A stretch of 64,000 nt of DNA, taken from assembly GCA_001931875.2 (NCBI GenBank), contig MSJH02000816.1, forward strand, positions 1 to 64,000. Reading direction: 5' to 3'. The DNA comes from Byssochlamys sp. IMV 00236 (lineage: Eukaryota; Ascomycota; Eurotiomycetes; Eurotiales; Thermoascaceae). Shown in pieces: positions 35,949 to 49,969 of this stretch (positions within the stretch are counted from its first letter, which is position 1; every line of letters starts with the position of its first letter). Below the pieces are notes generated by a model, which saw nothing but the letters and a program-made list of their open reading frames with translations, was not told the origin of the DNA and did no database searches. The translations under genes were made by a program, and so were the position numbers.

Positions 35949-37034
35949 TAGCTCTAAATTCGCTTTTAATAATATTTAAAAAAAAACGCCTATATATAAG
36001 CTTTAAGGTAAATGTTTAAGAAGTTAAGCTTATTAATATAATTAAACCCCTATCTTTACTTCTCCTAGACTAAGCAATTATATACTTTCTTTAAAAGTTT
36101 AAAGCAGCTAATATTTAGCGGTTAATAATAAGCTAATAAGTATAGTAGTATATAGAGAGAAATAATATTATTCTTATTAATTTACTATATATCTTATTAA
36201 ATTTAAGAGTTAAATAACTGCTATACTTATTTAAAATAAGAAAATAATAGCTTCTAATTAACCGATAAGCTATTTAAAGTATAAAAATATTTTAAAGCTA
36301 ATATATTCTAATCTTATTTATAGTTTAGCTATTATCGCTTATTTTAATTCTCTAATCCTTTAATAGATTAAGATTCTTATACTAAGCTTATATATAAATC
36401 TTCTCTTTTAAAATAATATATAGAATAAAGTCTATTCTATAGTATTAATATATTTAATTAAAATAACTTATTTATAATTCTCTAATTAAATAACTTAACG
36501 CTTCTTATAGTATTTAGCTTATATTATAACTTTTATAGTAGTAGTAAGGCTTATAATATATTTAGTTTTATTAAAATTATAGATATCTTTATTTATAATT
36601 TTAAATTATAGTCTATTAACTTAAATAATATTAAATTAGAGTTTAATAACCTTTAGGTTTTTATATTTAGCTCTCTAGTAAATATACTGTCTAGAATAAA
36701 TAATTCTTAGCCTAAGATAATATCTAATAAATAAAGATACCTAGTTTTTACTTAGTTAAATCTCGCTATCTTAGTTTATAAGACTTACTATTTCTTAAAT
36801 ATAAGTAAACTATAGATTTACTCTATATTAATCTATAGATAATATCTATTATATAAATAATTACTTCTATAGCTTTATTAATCTTAATATATTATTAAGT
36901 ATATTATAGTAAAATTAATATCTTTTAAGTCTTAATTATAAAGTTAAGTAAAGAATATTAAAAACTAATACTGCTTTTTATATAAATAGAATTTAATTTT
37001 TTTTAGCTTAAACTGCTAGTAAGAGTCTGCTCTT
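35949..37034 (-). pseudogene. Pogo/Fot1-type transposase pseudogene, truncated at both ends
   Basis: It is homologous, in the same orientation, to the transposase in the element at 48,145-50,016 (compare 35,949-36,100 with 48,797-48,950, and 36,960-37,034 with 49,800-49,900). The TIRs and the C-terminal end are missing. It is more heavily RIP-altered than the 48-kb copy. At its right end the gypsy A2 sequence begins, and at its left end a chromovirus fragment, so it lies at a rearrangement junction rather than in a clean insertion. Confidence 0.75.
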
Positions 37035-38581
37035 AATATAGATATAGTATATAATATTACTTTAGCGTCGCCTGCTTACTACTTTAATAGAGTATAAAAG
37101 TATAAGATATAAGAGCCTTAGGCTAATAACTTAGCTATATAATTATTTCCTTATATAGCTAATAGAAGGATAACTTCTTTATCCTCTATACTATATTAAT
37201 TTAATAATATATCTAGGTTATTTAAGGTCTAACTATTATTAGAAGTATTTTAAAAACTATTATAGTAATTTACTATATATTATTTAATTATTATTATCTT
37301 AAGCTAACTCCTAATATTAATAAGTTATTTATAATCTCCTTTTTATTATATATAAAGTTATCTATTATTATTAGAAGTCTTTATATATCTTCTATATCCT
37401 TTTTTATTAAGATTTATCTTAATATTATTAAGTTCTGCCTTTATTAGTCTTAATTTAATATCTTTTATTAAATTATTTATATTAAGCTATTTCTTTATAT
37501 ATTATATCTTATACTTAGAGATATTAGATATTAACTAGAAATATTTATATTTAAAGCCCTATTTTTTTTATTAAAATTCTATATTATATTATTAGTTTTA
37601 TATTTTTATTTCTAATATTATTATAATTTAGCTTTAATCTCCCTTATTAGGTATTTTATCTAGAGAAGCTAAGATTAAGCCTTTATAATAAGCTAGTCTT
37701 TAAAAGAGATAAATTAGAGCTAATATCTCCTTATATTATTTAAAAGAATATTAAAGCTTATATATAATCTAATAGTATTTTAAATAGTAACTTTTTAATT
37801 TTAGGATTAGTTTAATTATAAGACTATTAATCTTATTAATTTTATCTTATCTTATTATTTAGGATATAATTCTTTAAAATATACTTTATTAGCTTATATT
37901 AAAGTATTTTAAATTAAGCTATAAGTATTCTCTCCTTAAATAAGATAATTTATATTTCTTATATTATAAGCAATAAATTAATCTATACTCTATAATATTA
38001 TTAAAGACTTTCTTAAGTTTATCTTAATATTAATAAAATATCTTACTTTCTAGAAATAGCAGATTAATATAATAAATCTAATTAATTTTATAATAAAACT
38101 TATAAGCTATTAAATAAATTATATTCTATATATTCTTATAATACCTTTATAGCTCTATTATAAAATAAATACTAATAAAAATAACCTAGGTTATAAATTT
38201 TAATTATTATATCTCCTTATTTAGCCTTATTTAATTTAATTTTTAGATTTTAAAATTTTATTTTCTAAAGCTAAGAAGCTAAATATTAAAAGGTCTTATT
38301 ATTTAACCTATTATATTCTTTCTTAAATTTACTGCTATATTATCTAAATAAAATCTTAATATAGCTAGTAGTAAATATTAATAATATATATAGTAAATAC
38401 TATTAACCTAGTTATACCTTTAATACTGCTAGTTATTAACTTTAATATTATATTAATAAAGATATTCTAGCAGATAATAGAATTTAATCGGTAAATAGTA
38501 AAAAATATAAGGGCTATATTAAACTAAAATTACTAAATAATAAAATACCTTATAAATTAAAATAATATAGGTTAAAATAAT

Positions 38582-38672
38582 AATTAATACTAATATTAAT
38601 AATAATAATATTAATAATATTAATATTAATAATATTAATATTAATAATAATAAGACTAATAATAATAACTAG
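38582..38672 (+). repeat. Imperfect AAT/TAA microsatellite in gypsy A2
   Basis: ATTAATAATA-type units run for about 90 bp. The matching place in A1 (about 11,120-11,200) has a shorter, different repeat, so the tract expanded after the copies separated. Confidence 0.7.
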
Positions 38673-38984
38673 TTTAAAACTAAACTCTTAATTATAATCT
38701 CTTAGTAAATCTAAATACTAAATTTACTTTAAGAATATTAATAAGTGCTATAATTAATAGTATACTACTCTAAAAATAAGTAAAGTTAAGATACTTTTAC
38801 TCTAATCTAAGCAATAAAAATTATATTAAAATAAGTCTTATTATAATAGTAAGAAGTTATATATATTATAAGAATATTTATATTTTTATTAATTAAATCT
38901 ATAATTTAACTATAATAAAAGGAGAACTTATTATATAAAGCTATATTTAAATATTATTATATAGCCTAGCTCTATAATAATATA

Positions 38985-39115
38985 TAAAGGAAGCGGTAAG
39001 AAGCTTGCTTAATTACTAACTAGGAAGCTAGCGAATTCTATATAAGATCTCTTAGTTATATAATCGCTAGTATAAAGGGGCGCCTAACAGGGACTACCGA
39101 AGGGGGGCTCTAATA
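38985..39115 (-). repeat. 3' LTR of Copia K1
   Basis: 131 bp. The - strand starts TATTAGAGCCCCCCTTC, the RIP form of the TGTTAGAGCCCCCC kept in the other LTR. Confidence 0.9.
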
Positions 39116-39124
39116 CTTCCCCTT
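39116..39124 (-). promoter_or_regulatory. Polypurine tract of Copia K1
   Basis: The - strand reads AAGGGGAAG immediately before the 3' LTR. Confidence 0.7.
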
Positions 39125-39239
39125 ATACTAAGCACTAGAGAAATATTAAAAACTAGCTAGAAGTCTAAATATAAATAATAATTAGAAAGCAGATAGTTTA
39201 AATAGTTAAATAAGCAGTAATCTAGAGATATTAGATAGT

Positions 39240-42200
39240 TATAGTTAAGCCGAGCTACTTAAGCTAAGTCTTAAACTTTAGTATAAGAAGCCCTTTAATA
39301 AAGCTGTCAGCCAAATTATTAGCTAAGTTAATATATTTTATATTAATTATACCTTAAGCTAGTATATTATAGATATAGTAAAAGTATATATTAATATATT
39401 TAAAGCGCTTAGTTCTAAAGGGCGATTTAATTAAATTTTAAGCCCTATTATTATTAATATTTAGGGTAATAAGACCCTTATTCTATATAACACTTATATT
39501 AATTATTAGGCAATATATTTACTAAGCCTCCTTAGCAGCTTTAGAAGCCGCTATATATTTAGCTTTATTAGAGCTAATTGCAATATATATTTATTTATAG
39601 GTTTTTTATAAGATAGGTCTGCTAATAAATATAAAAATAAATCTAGAGGTAAAAAAGTATATATTAATATTGCCGGTATAATTAGAGTTATAATAGGTCT
39701 ATAGAAGGCTAATATCTCTATTACCATTATAATAGATTATACTATAATTAGTTATTTATTATAAATAGTATATAATACGCTTTAAAGTAATATAGGATTT
39801 TAGTATTAAGCAAGTATTTCGCTTAGCTAGTAGACTTATTATCTTTATTAAATCTAGGCGAGTCTTTATTATTAGCTATTAGCAGTATCTTATACCCTGC
39901 TAATATTCCTTAATATTAATTTCTAGAGTAGGCTTATTATTAATTTAAAGCTTTAAATCTAAAGAAATATTAATATAGCTAAAATCTTTCTATCTAAAAG
40001 ATTAAATAAATTTATATGTATAGCTAGACTAAGTAAGTTAAACTACCCTAGTACTGTGCGAGACCTCTATCCCTAAATAATATTTAACTAAACCTAGGCT
40101 CTTTATCTTAAATTGCTTAAAGATACCTTTTAAAACTTTTTAAGCTATTTCCTTAATAAGAGCGATAATATTAAAGTTATTAATATAAATTATAATAAAT
40201 ATATGCTTTGCTGTAAATAAAATCTAGAGGTATAGATTATATAAAGAGATATAAAAGCTAGTATTAAGCAAATACTCTATAAGAGTATTATATTATATCT
40301 TTACTAAGGAAGTTAAGCTATAAAAAGCTTAGTCTAATTTATAAACTAAGACTCTCTTTTTACTCTCCTAGAAGCCTATAGGCTAAAATATATAAATATT
40401 ATAATATAGCTTTCTATTTAGAAATACTTAGATAATATCTACTTATAATACTATTTATCTATAATAAGTTATATAGGTAAATAGGATATTAATAATAATA
40501 ATAGAGATTATTAGTATATAGGTAACTATATTAAATATAGTATTATTTAAGATATTTCTATAGATTATCTAATAAGCTTTATAAATAATTAATCTATCTA
40601 GAGCTTTTTTCTTCTTATATATTTATCTCTTAGATATAGGATAGGTGCCAAAGAGGAATTTATTTCTCTAAATTAAATACTAGTACTTTTGCTATATTAA
40701 TAAGTTAATTTCTTTTTTTATAGCTGCCTATTATTAGATAGCTTTAAGGCTAGCTATAATAGCTTTAAATAAATATAAAGTATTTTATTTCTCTTTAAAA
40801 AAGATAATATAAACCTTTATTAAATTAATAGGCCTACGCTAAACTATAATAAGATTCTTATTATCTAGTTTTTTCTCCCCTTTATATAATGCCTAACTTC
40901 TATATTTAATAAGTACCTATAATATTAATAAAACGGCCGGCTTAATTATATATAGTTTAGAGCTCTTTAATTTAGCTGCTATAATATTATCTATATTAAA
41001 ATATAATATTCTTATTACTTATTTACTAGCAAGATCTTATATAAGTGTATTATTATTATCTGCTATGCTAATAAATTTAGCTAGCTTTATCTTTAAGATA
41101 AGCTTATATACTAAGGCTTTAAGTCTAGTTAGTAAATAATATCTTAAAGCCCTATATCTATATAAATTAGATATAGCTATAGGGCGGTTTAGCTAGGCCT
41201 AGATTAAGATTTACTATTTAATAGGTTTAATACTATAATCCTATAATATTATTCTTAATATATAGTTATTAAATAGCAGTATAGAAGTTAATACTTTATT
41301 AATAATATATATAGTATATTTAACTATATATACCTATATAGAATATAATATCCTAGAGTTAATAATTATAGCTTTAGCTTATTTTATAATAGTCTTAATA
41401 GCGCGTTTACTAATATTATTCTATTAAAAAGTATAGGCTATAATAAATTTAAGTATAATATTATAGTATAGTAGCTAGTAATAATATTTATATAGAGCTT
41501 ATTATCTAACCTAAGATAGGTAATAATAAAGCCTAGAGAGTAAATATATTTTATAATAAAATAAACCCAGTTTAATAAGTAGGCTCTATTTAGCATAGGA
41601 TATATCTAGCAATATTAGGTAGCATTATTAATAATAAATAGTATATATCTTATTTTAATATTGCCTAGAAGCGCCTTATTTAACTTATAGTCTAGGGTGC
41701 GTCCGCTACTAATTATATCTATATAAAATTATTTACTAAGTGCTATAGCCTATAATATAGGTCTTTATAATATAAGCTTTATAATTTTAGCTTATTTATA
41801 AATATTATAGAATAAAAGATCTTTAGATTCTTTAATCTTAATACTAGAGAGTAAGTTATATATTAAATATATAATATCTGCGGGGTTTAGATAAGCAAAG
41901 ATATAATACTATTTAATTAAAGATTATAAAACTTAATATAGAGCTAGTAGCTTTAATAATTTAAGATTAGCTTCTTAAATAGCTTAATTCTTTCCTTTAC
42001 TACTTCTAGTAGTAATAGGAGTAGCCTAATAAACTTCTTTTTATATAGGGGGATAAGCAGGCAGTATAAGATATTAGTATTTCTTATTAATTTATTATCT
42101 ATAAAATTAACTTCCTTCTAATATCTCTATATTAAAATAATTATTATCTAGCTCTATTTAGATCTAATAGCTCTATAGCTCTATTCCTTAAATAGAGTAA

Positions 42201-44200
42201 AAAATAGGATATTATTATTTACTCTAGGGGTATAGTTAATATCTTTAATAAATAATAAGATATTATTAAACTAAATTAATATACTGCTAGTTCCTTTAGA
42301 TAAGATTCTCTCCTTATATATACCTTTAAAAAATATAGTAGGAGACTTTATTTCTATAAAGCTAAGAAATATATCCTTCTAGATAGTTATATAAGCTTTA
42401 AAGCTAATATTTAATATCTAATTCCCCGCTGCTAGCCTATCTGCAGGCGCAGCCCTAGGCTAAATAGATATATTATTAATCTTAAGAATAGTCTAGGAGG
42501 ATATAATAATAATAGAGTTAGGGTTTATATTAGAGCTTTTATTATATTATCCTTACTAATATTTAAAAGGGGGTTATAGTTTAAAATAAGCTAACTAATA
42601 TTCTTTAGCTATATAGTAGCCCCTACTATAGAAACTGCAGAGTTTAGAGGTTTAAGCAGTTATTTGCTTTAATTCTATAGGTGCGCTAATAGTATTTAAA
42701 TTATTCGCAGTATTAAATCTGTTTATAGTATTAGATTTATATTAAGTTAATTTTATATTAGAGGCAGTAATAGAAGTAGTAGTAATCTGCCTCTATAGCG
42801 ATTTAGTATTACTTAGAGCTTTCCTATATTAGGTTAGGTCTAGTAATACCTTCTATATATCTAGATTTATAATATCTGGCTAGTTAATTATACTAGTGCT
42901 ATAAAATTCCTTAAAGCAATTAGTCGCCTATTTAGGAGTCTATCTTATAATATATATAATTTATTAGTTATAGATAATATCTTCTAAATTAGCTCTAAGC
43001 TTATTAAGCTTATTTAAGATTTATTTGCTTTTAGTAAAAGCAGTATTTATAAGTATTAATATAAATAAATTAATCAGCTTAAATAGTTATTAAAATAGCT
43101 TTACTTGCTAAACTAACTTAGCTATGCTAAATCTCTTATTTAGCTTAAGCTAGATCTCAGCAATTATATTATATTTCTTAAATTATATAGTGTTTAAGAT
43201 TCTTATATTAAGCAGCGCTATAAACTAGTTCTATATAATAGCTTAAGCTGTTTTTTATTATTAGATAAATAGGCGCAGAGGAGTTTATTATTATAGGATA
43301 TTTAAGTCTTTAATATCTATATTATTAGCGGCTAGTTTAAACTATTAGCTCTATTTATTAAAATCTGCACTATCCTCTTATAAGATAAGAATCTTCTATT
43401 ATTTAAAGGTATTATTAATTTGCTTTTATAGTATCTCAGTTTTAATTTTAAAGCTTATTTAGCTTATTTATTAGATAGAGTATTAGCGGGCTGCAGGAGC
43501 TAGCATCTGTTAAGATTTATATTTCTTATCTATAATCCTTGCTATAAAATTAGTTTATATATCTTTATTATTATAGTATAAATACTATTTCTATTCTAAT
43601 TTATTAATATAAGGGCAGATCTCTTATAGTTCTTATAGCTTAGGTTTGCGCTAGATAATTATAGGTATAGAGTTTAAAGGATATAGAAGGTTTATAATTA
43701 GAGGTAACTTTATAAAAGTAAGGATAGCCTCTTAATATTTAGTTATTATAATTATTTAGCTCTAGAGCCTGATTTCTTTAAGTAATTAAGCTTTTAGTAT
43801 ATATTTTTCTAATTCTATAGAGTTATAGATTTTAGCAGCTATAGCCTTAATTTTTTATAAAGTCTCTAGAGTTAGCGGGAATTCTCCTAGGGTAGAGAGG
43901 CCCTGCTCCCTTTATTTACCTTTCTTAAGGGGTATTAATATTAATATTAGTCTCTAAATAATATCTAGTAACCTTTATAAAATAGTCTGGCATTTAGAGA
44001 CTAGATTAAGTAATTATATTGTTATTTATAGTAGTATAATTATTTAGACCTCCTCTTAAAAATAGGGGTTTAAGCCTCTCTAATCGGATTTGGGTAAAAA
44101 TTTTTAATATTTATACGACCGATAAAACTACTAATTTGCGATAGAATTAGACACTGAAAAATCAATATATAGGTAATTAAATTCTGTAAAATTAATTGGT
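39240..44200 (-). pseudogene. Copia K1 gag-pol polyprotein pseudogene
   Basis: Reverse transcriptase is clear on the - strand. The segment FIIIYINNFNIIA at about 40,205-40,165 is the YVDD box with both Asp changed to Asn. It is followed by FKIKSLGLVKYYLGIEVS (about 40,120-40,060). RNase H is marked by KAKYIAASKAAKEA near 39,575-39,530, and the terminal block with NLANNLADSFIKGL lies near 39,320-39,290. Integrase and gag should fill 41,000-44,100; I did not resolve their motifs individually. Most in-frame stops replace expected Gln or Trp codons. Confidence 0.85.
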
Positions 44201-44257
44201 TAATTTAAAATAATTATATAATAGGTAATTATAGCTGTAGCTAGGGGATTTAAATAA

Positions 44258-44270
44258 GGGCGATATAACC
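44258..44270 (-). promoter_or_regulatory. Primer-binding site of Copia K1
   Basis: Directly after the 5' LTR the - strand reads GGTTATATCGCCC. Like Copia D and H, it starts GGTTAT, the complement of the ATAACC in the initiator-tRNA-Met anticodon arm, but the match beyond that is weaker. Confidence 0.5.
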
Positions 44271-44401
44271 TAAAGGAAGCGATAAGAAGCTTACTTAATT
44301 ACTAACTAGGAAGCCGGCGAATCCTATATAGGATCTCCCGGTTATATAATCGCCAGTGTAAAGAGGTGCCCAGCAGGGACTACCGGAGGGGGGCTCTAAC
44401 A
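44271..44401 (-). repeat. 5' LTR of Copia K1
   Basis: 131 bp. The - strand begins TGTTAGAGCCCCCCTCC, with a clean TG, and ends CTTCCTTTA. It is less RIP-altered than the 3' LTR. Confidence 0.9.
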
Positions 44402-44787
44402 ATATATAGCTAAGCTACCTAATTATAATTATAAAATACTATATATATATCTTATTAAAAAGGTTAAATTCTATAGCTTATAAAATATTTTAAGATTAAT
44501 ACCGCAGCTGCTATAAAATAACTTAAGTCTTTATATTATATTATATAGAATATTATAGCTAGCTAGATTTATAAAGGTTTATCTAATAAATATTATATTT
44601 ATTACATATTATAAAAATAAAAGAAATATATAGTTAACTATTAGCCGTATAAAATAAGTTTTCCCTATTATTTAAATATAATATATAAGTACTACAGGAA
44701 AATACTATAGTATTTAAATTTATTAAAATAATTAAAAAAGCCTATATAGTATAGTAAGAGTAAGCAGATAAGAATTAATATTATTAT

Positions 44788-44986
44788 TGTAATATTCTGA
44801 TATTATATAAGGGAGTATTAGGTAAAACTCAGTATAGCTAAGCTTCTCCTTAAACTCTCTCTAAAAGAATCCTCTAATCTATAAAACTATCTTAGTTAAG
44901 CAAGATTATATATAGAAGAAATCTTATATAAATAGATATATTCTTATAGTTTAGAGAAATATATAATCTTTTATAAATAAAATTAT
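44788..44986 (+). repeat. 5' LTR of gypsy E
   Basis: It begins TGTAATATTCTGATATTATA with an undamaged TG. The right copy has TATAATATTCTAATATTATA. The exact end is set by homology to the right copy. Confidence 0.8.
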
Positions 44987-45059
44987 ATCTAGTAATATAT
45001 TATTATTTATATTATTTAATTAAAAGCTAAAAGAACTATTATTATAAAATAAATAATCT

Positions 45060-46300
45060 AAAGATTAAATACTACTAATTAGAAAATATTTAAGGCCCTT
45101 TTAAAATAATTAGTTTAAAGGTAATATAAATTTAAGTAAGGCTTTAAAATATAAAAGGCAATTTATAATATAGATATATAAAGAGTTATAAAAGCTATTT
45201 AATAGGCTAAAACTATTATTTAAGAGGCATTTAAATAAGCTTATTAAGCTTAAAAGGCAAAGAAATAAGAAATTTAAAAGATTAAATCTTATTTTAAAGG
45301 CTTTTACGCAATATAAAACTATAAAAATATCTTAATTATAGATTTAAATAGCTTAAAGGTTTAAATATCTATAAGAAGAAGCTAAGCCTATTATAAAGTC
45401 TTTAAACTATTATATCTTATTATATATAATAGGTAAATTAAAGATAATATAGTATTTAAATAGATTCTTAAAATAAAGAGATACTTTTAGAATAAAAAGA
45501 ACCTTATTAAATAAAAAATAACTGAGTATTAAAAAATAATCTTATATTAAAGCTATCTTAATAATAATATAGAGATTAAATAAAATAACTAATATATATA
45601 TATAAATAATAAAAAGGCTAAAGAGATTATAACTCTTATAGATTTCTAGAAATAGTTATTAAAAAATTTTAAAGATTATAATAAATATAGTAAATATTAG
45701 GAATAATTTAAGAACTATAAGTAAGGTAACTAATTATTTTAAAAATATACCTTAAGACTATAAGATACTGTTTTAATACTAGACTTAAAAGATATTACTA
45801 ATAAGATAGTCTTATAAAAATTAATTATAGGCGCTAAAATAAAGCTTTAAATAAAGTAATATAAATATAAGATAAAATTAAAGACTCTTAATAAAGCTAT
45901 TTTATATTTTATATAATAAGAATAAGATCTATAAGCCTTTATATTATTAATAACTATTATTTATAAATAAGATAAGAATAGTATACTAGAGGTTAATAAC
46001 CTAATAAACTTAAATACTATTATTATAAATTTAAATTATTTAAAGAAATTATTGCTGGGTTAAATAATATAATATATTATTAAGCCTATTATAGCTATAG
46101 AGAAATAATATATTAATAAAAGGATTACCCCTATATTATAAAGAATTATTTAGTAAAGATAAGCTTTAAGAATATAGGAAAAAAAAGGATTAATAAGCTT
46201 AAAGGCCTTTACTAACTATTTATATTATACTTCCTAAATAAAACTAAGTCTAATAGTTCTAGATAATCTTAATCCTACTAAGATTAGAGAAAGAAAGGGG
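45060..46300 (+). pseudogene. Gypsy E gag pseudogene
   Basis: A Lys-rich, Leu-rich frame follows the 5' LTR, with segments such as LLFKRHLNKLIKLKRQRNKKF near 45,210-45,275 that look like a basic helical region. RIP stops are frequent, and no zinc knuckle was confirmed. The gag assignment rests on its position between the LTR and protease/RT. Confidence 0.5.
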
Positions 46301-46899
46301 AAGTAAATAATATTAGAGGGAAAAATTAGTAAATTTAAATAAATTACCTATTTATATATAATAGGTAAGTTACTTATACTATTTAATAAATAAATTGGCC
46401 TATTAAGTTAAGACTAGAAGATTTATATATTAGTTAATTTAAGGGTAAGCTATATGTTTATATTATAATAGCTGCTTATAGGGAAATAATAGATTAATTA
46501 AAGAGGGTAAGTAAATCTCTTTAATATTAAATTATTAAATAGAGAATTAATAATAATAGAGTTAAATAGTTAATTACTCTTAAAGATTAAAGAATAAACT
46601 GACTTAGTCTATATCTAGGAGATTAATATATATAATTATAATCTAATCCTAGGGCGAGATTAATTATAGAGAGTTAATCTTAATATTAACTAGAGAATAT
46701 CGCAGATATATATATAATAGGTAAGAGTAATTTTATATCTTAGAGCCTATTAATATAAGATATACTTTAAATAAGATATCTCTCTTATTCTTAAATATAA
46801 TATTAATAATATAAATATTATAAATGCTATAGAAGAAATTAATAGAGGCGGTATTATAATTAATTTAATTAATTAAGATAAGAAAGAATATTAAACCTA

Positions 46900-48144
46900 T
46901 TAAGATAAATAATTTAAGATTAAAGGTCTTACTATAATAGTTTTATAAGATCTTTTAAATAAAACTATTACCGGCTCTATTATTTAATAGGGAATTTAAG
47001 TATAATATTAAGATAGGAGATATTTAGCCTATTAATATTAATTCTTACCCCCTATTATATATTTTATATAGAAGAATTAAAGCAATAAATTAAAGAGTTA
47101 TTAGCTAAGGGATTAATATAATCTTTAGTAAGCCTATAGAGTTTTTTAGTGTTCTTTATAAAGAAATCTAAAAGAAAATAGCAGATATATATTAATTATT
47201 AAGCCCCTAATAAAGTATCTGTAAAGAATAAGTACTTATTATTAAAAATCTAAAAACTATTAGATATAATTAGCTTAGCCTAGTATTTATCTAAGATTAA
47301 CTTATTATTAGGATATTAGTAGGTCTAGATAAAAATATTATTAATTTCTAAGACTATATTTAATATTATCTTTAAAAAGTTTAAATAGCTAATAATATTA
47401 TTTAAACTTATAAATATTTCTATAACTTTTTAAATAATAATAAATATAGTATTATAGAAGTTTATTAGCTAGTTTTATATAATATATTTAGATAATATTC
47501 TAATTTTCTTATAAACGCGGGAAGAATACTATACATATATTAAGGCTATCTTATAAGCATTAAAGGATAATTAGCTATATATAAAATCTAGCAAATATAT
47601 ATTTCTAGCAGTAGAACTAGAATTTTATAAATATATAATTAGTAATAGTTATATATAATTAATGCCTAATAAGATTAAGGCTATTATAATATAGCCTTAA
47701 CTTAAGAATATATATAGGGTTTAATAGTTTCTAGAGCTAGTAATATATTATTAATAGTTTATCTGAGACTTTTTTTATATAGCCGCCTTATTATTAGACT
47801 TATTTAAAGAGGCAGATAAAATACTATATAAGAAGAAGTTCTATCTTATTATATAGAATACAGTATATAAAGCTGCCTTCCTTTAAATTTAGACAGCCTT
47901 ATTATCTAAGCCTATATTTATATAGCTAGTTTATAAGAAACTGTTTATTATTAAGATAGATATCTTAAAATAGGTAATTAAATATATATTAATATAGAAA
48001 GATAAAGTAAATATAATATATTTTATTATATTTAACAGGCAAAAGTTAAATAATATAAAGCTTAATTACTTTATATATAAGAAGAAGCTGCTAGCAATTA
48101 AGCATATATTTTAGCTTTAAGACTAATATATCGATAATAGTATA
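46900..48144 (+). pseudogene. Gypsy E reverse transcriptase and RNase H, first part
   Basis: The blocks appear in order. YPLFYILYREELK is at about 47,050, KELLAKGLI at about 47,095, INY-stop-APNKVSVKNKYLL at about 47,190-47,240 and SKINLLLGY at about 47,290-47,320. The catalytic YLDNILIFL box is at about 47,480-47,510 (YLDD with the second Asp lost), followed by TREEYYTYIKAIL. RNase H then runs to KKKLLAIKHIFQLQDQYIDN, where the pogo element enters at a TA. The frame resumes beyond 50,016. Confidence 0.85.
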
Positions 48145-48191
48145 ACGTAATTCCCTGCCGGTCGGATTACCCGGCCGGGCGAATTACTTTA
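48145..48191 (+). repeat. Left TIR of pogo element P1
   Basis: It pairs with 49,970-50,016. It is GC-rich (CCGGTCGG, CCCGGCCGGG) because it has few CA or TG sites for RIP. Confidence 0.9.
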
Positions 48192-48559
48192 AGCTCCCTA
48201 AATAAATAATTATATAATTTTATACCTAAATAGTAGCGAAATTTTATAATATCTAATTGCCATATTAATTAGGGCATCTAACCTTTGTATAACCCCTAGT
48301 ATTATAATTTAAACATATTGGCAGAGCTCGCTGGCGCTGCTGTATAATCGCAGTATCCGATCTCTTTATAATATTAATAGCAGCTTTAATTGCTTCAGTA
48401 TTGCTTATTATTAGAGCTTAACCTTTTTTTAATAGATAAACTCTATAGAGGACCCATTTAATACTTAGATTATTTCTTTTTTTATTATAATTTATTATTA
48501 GCTAAGTGTAGATTCTAGATCTCTTTTACTATAAAGATTCTCTCGCTTATTAGGTATTT

Positions 48560-49930
48560 ATATTATTAAACAAAACGATTAAGAACTAGCTAGCTAGAAG
48601 ATAGAGGACTTTTAATTTATCTTTTAAGTAAGCTTTAAATTATTATCTAATATTTCTTTAAATCTTTCCTATTCTGCAGTGTTTTAGATAGGGAGATATT
48701 AAAAAAAGTTAACTAAATTCCTAATAGAATAGGAGTCTCTAGTTAAATAGTAAATTATCTAAGCACTTCCTTTAGGTTAAAAGGGATTATACTAGTAGCT
48801 CTAAATCCGCTTTTAATTATATCCGAAGTAAATAATTTTATATGAGCTCTAGGGTAAATATTTAAGAAGTTAAGCTTATTAATATAATTAAATCCTCGTT
48901 ACTGCTTATCCTGAACTAGGCAATTATATACCCTTTTTAAAGGTCTAAAGCAGCTAATATCTAGAGGTTAATAATAAGCTGATAAATGCGCTAGTATATA
49001 GATTGAAATAATATTATTTTTACTATATATCTTATCAAATTCTAGGGTTAAATAACTGCTATACCTATCTAGAACTAGAAGGATATATTATCGAGTTCTT
49101 TAATAAACTGTCTAAAGTATAAAAACCTTTTAAAGCCAGTATAGTCTAATCTGATCTATAGTTTAGCTATTATTATTAATTTTAATTCTCTAGTCCTTTA
49201 GTATATTAAGATCCTCATACTAAGCTTATATATAGGTCTTTGCTTTAAAGATAATATATAGAGATAGTGCCTATCCCGTAGCATTAATACATTCAATTAA
49301 AATAATTTATTCGCGATTCTCTAACTAAACGACTTAACACTTTCTATAATATTTAGCTTATATTATTACTTTAGCAGTAGCAGTAAGGCCTATAGTATAT
49401 TTAGTTTTATTAAAATTATAAATATCTTTATCCGCGATTCTATATTATATTCTACTAATTTAAATATAGTTAAACCAGGGTTTAATTATCTTCGGGTCTT
49501 CGCATTTAGCTTACTTATAATTATATCACCTAAAATAGACAGTCTTTAGCTCAGCATAATATTTAATAAAAATAGATGCCCAGTTCTTGCCTAGCTAAAC
49601 CTCACTATCTTAATTTATAAGAAGACTCGCTATTTCTTAAACCTAAATAGATTAAGGATTTACTCTACGCCAATCTATAGATAATATCTATTATATAAAT
49701 AATTTCTCCTACGAATCTAATAATTTAAATATATTATTTTATATATTATCACAAAAATAACGCCCGTAAAGTCGCGCTTAAAAAGTTATATAAGGAACTT
49801 TAAAAGTTAACGCTGCTTTTTATATAAATAAAATTTAATTTTCCTTTAAAGCCTAAATTGCTAATAGGATTCTCTCCTCTTACTTAGTAAAATCTCTAGA
49901 TAATTTAGGCTGTTTTAGTAGCATAATAGG
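48560..49930 (-). pseudogene. P1 transposase pseudogene (HTH plus DDE, pogo/Fot1 family)
   Basis: On the - strand the order fits a pogo-type transposase. An N-terminal helix-turn-helix trace (YIKSSVNF and following) lies at about 49,830-49,790, followed by a CENP-B-type segment with LGKNWASIFIKYYAELKTVY near 49,590-49,530. AKCEDPKIIKPWFN follows at about 49,510-49,470, then the DDE core with an FIKELDNI and NLIRYIVKIILFQ region near 49,110-49,000. The C-terminal block FNYINKLNFLNIYPRAHIK lies at about 48,900-48,840, then IKSGFRATSIIPFN. Stops occur mostly at Gln, Arg or Trp positions. Confidence 0.85.
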
Positions 49931-49969
49931 TGTTTAAATAGAATTGATTTAATAATCGCGAAAGAAGCC

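Larger units (their letters stand above)
38985..44401 (-). mobile_element. Complete Copia element K1, RIP-inactivated
   Basis: It is 5,417 bp with 131-bp LTRs at both ends and a perfect 5-bp target duplication ATATA (38,980-38,984 and 44,402-44,406). The empty site is preserved in gypsy A1 near 11,490 (TTTAATAATATATAGCTAAA). The - strand carries a primer-binding-like sequence after the 5' LTR, gag-pol with RT then RNase H (Copia order), and a polypurine tract before the 3' LTR. Confidence 0.92.

Noticed and set aside
38582..38672. A CRISPR-like or regulatory repeat array
   Set aside because: It is a simple imperfect AAT microsatellite with no spacers, inside a decayed retrotransposon.
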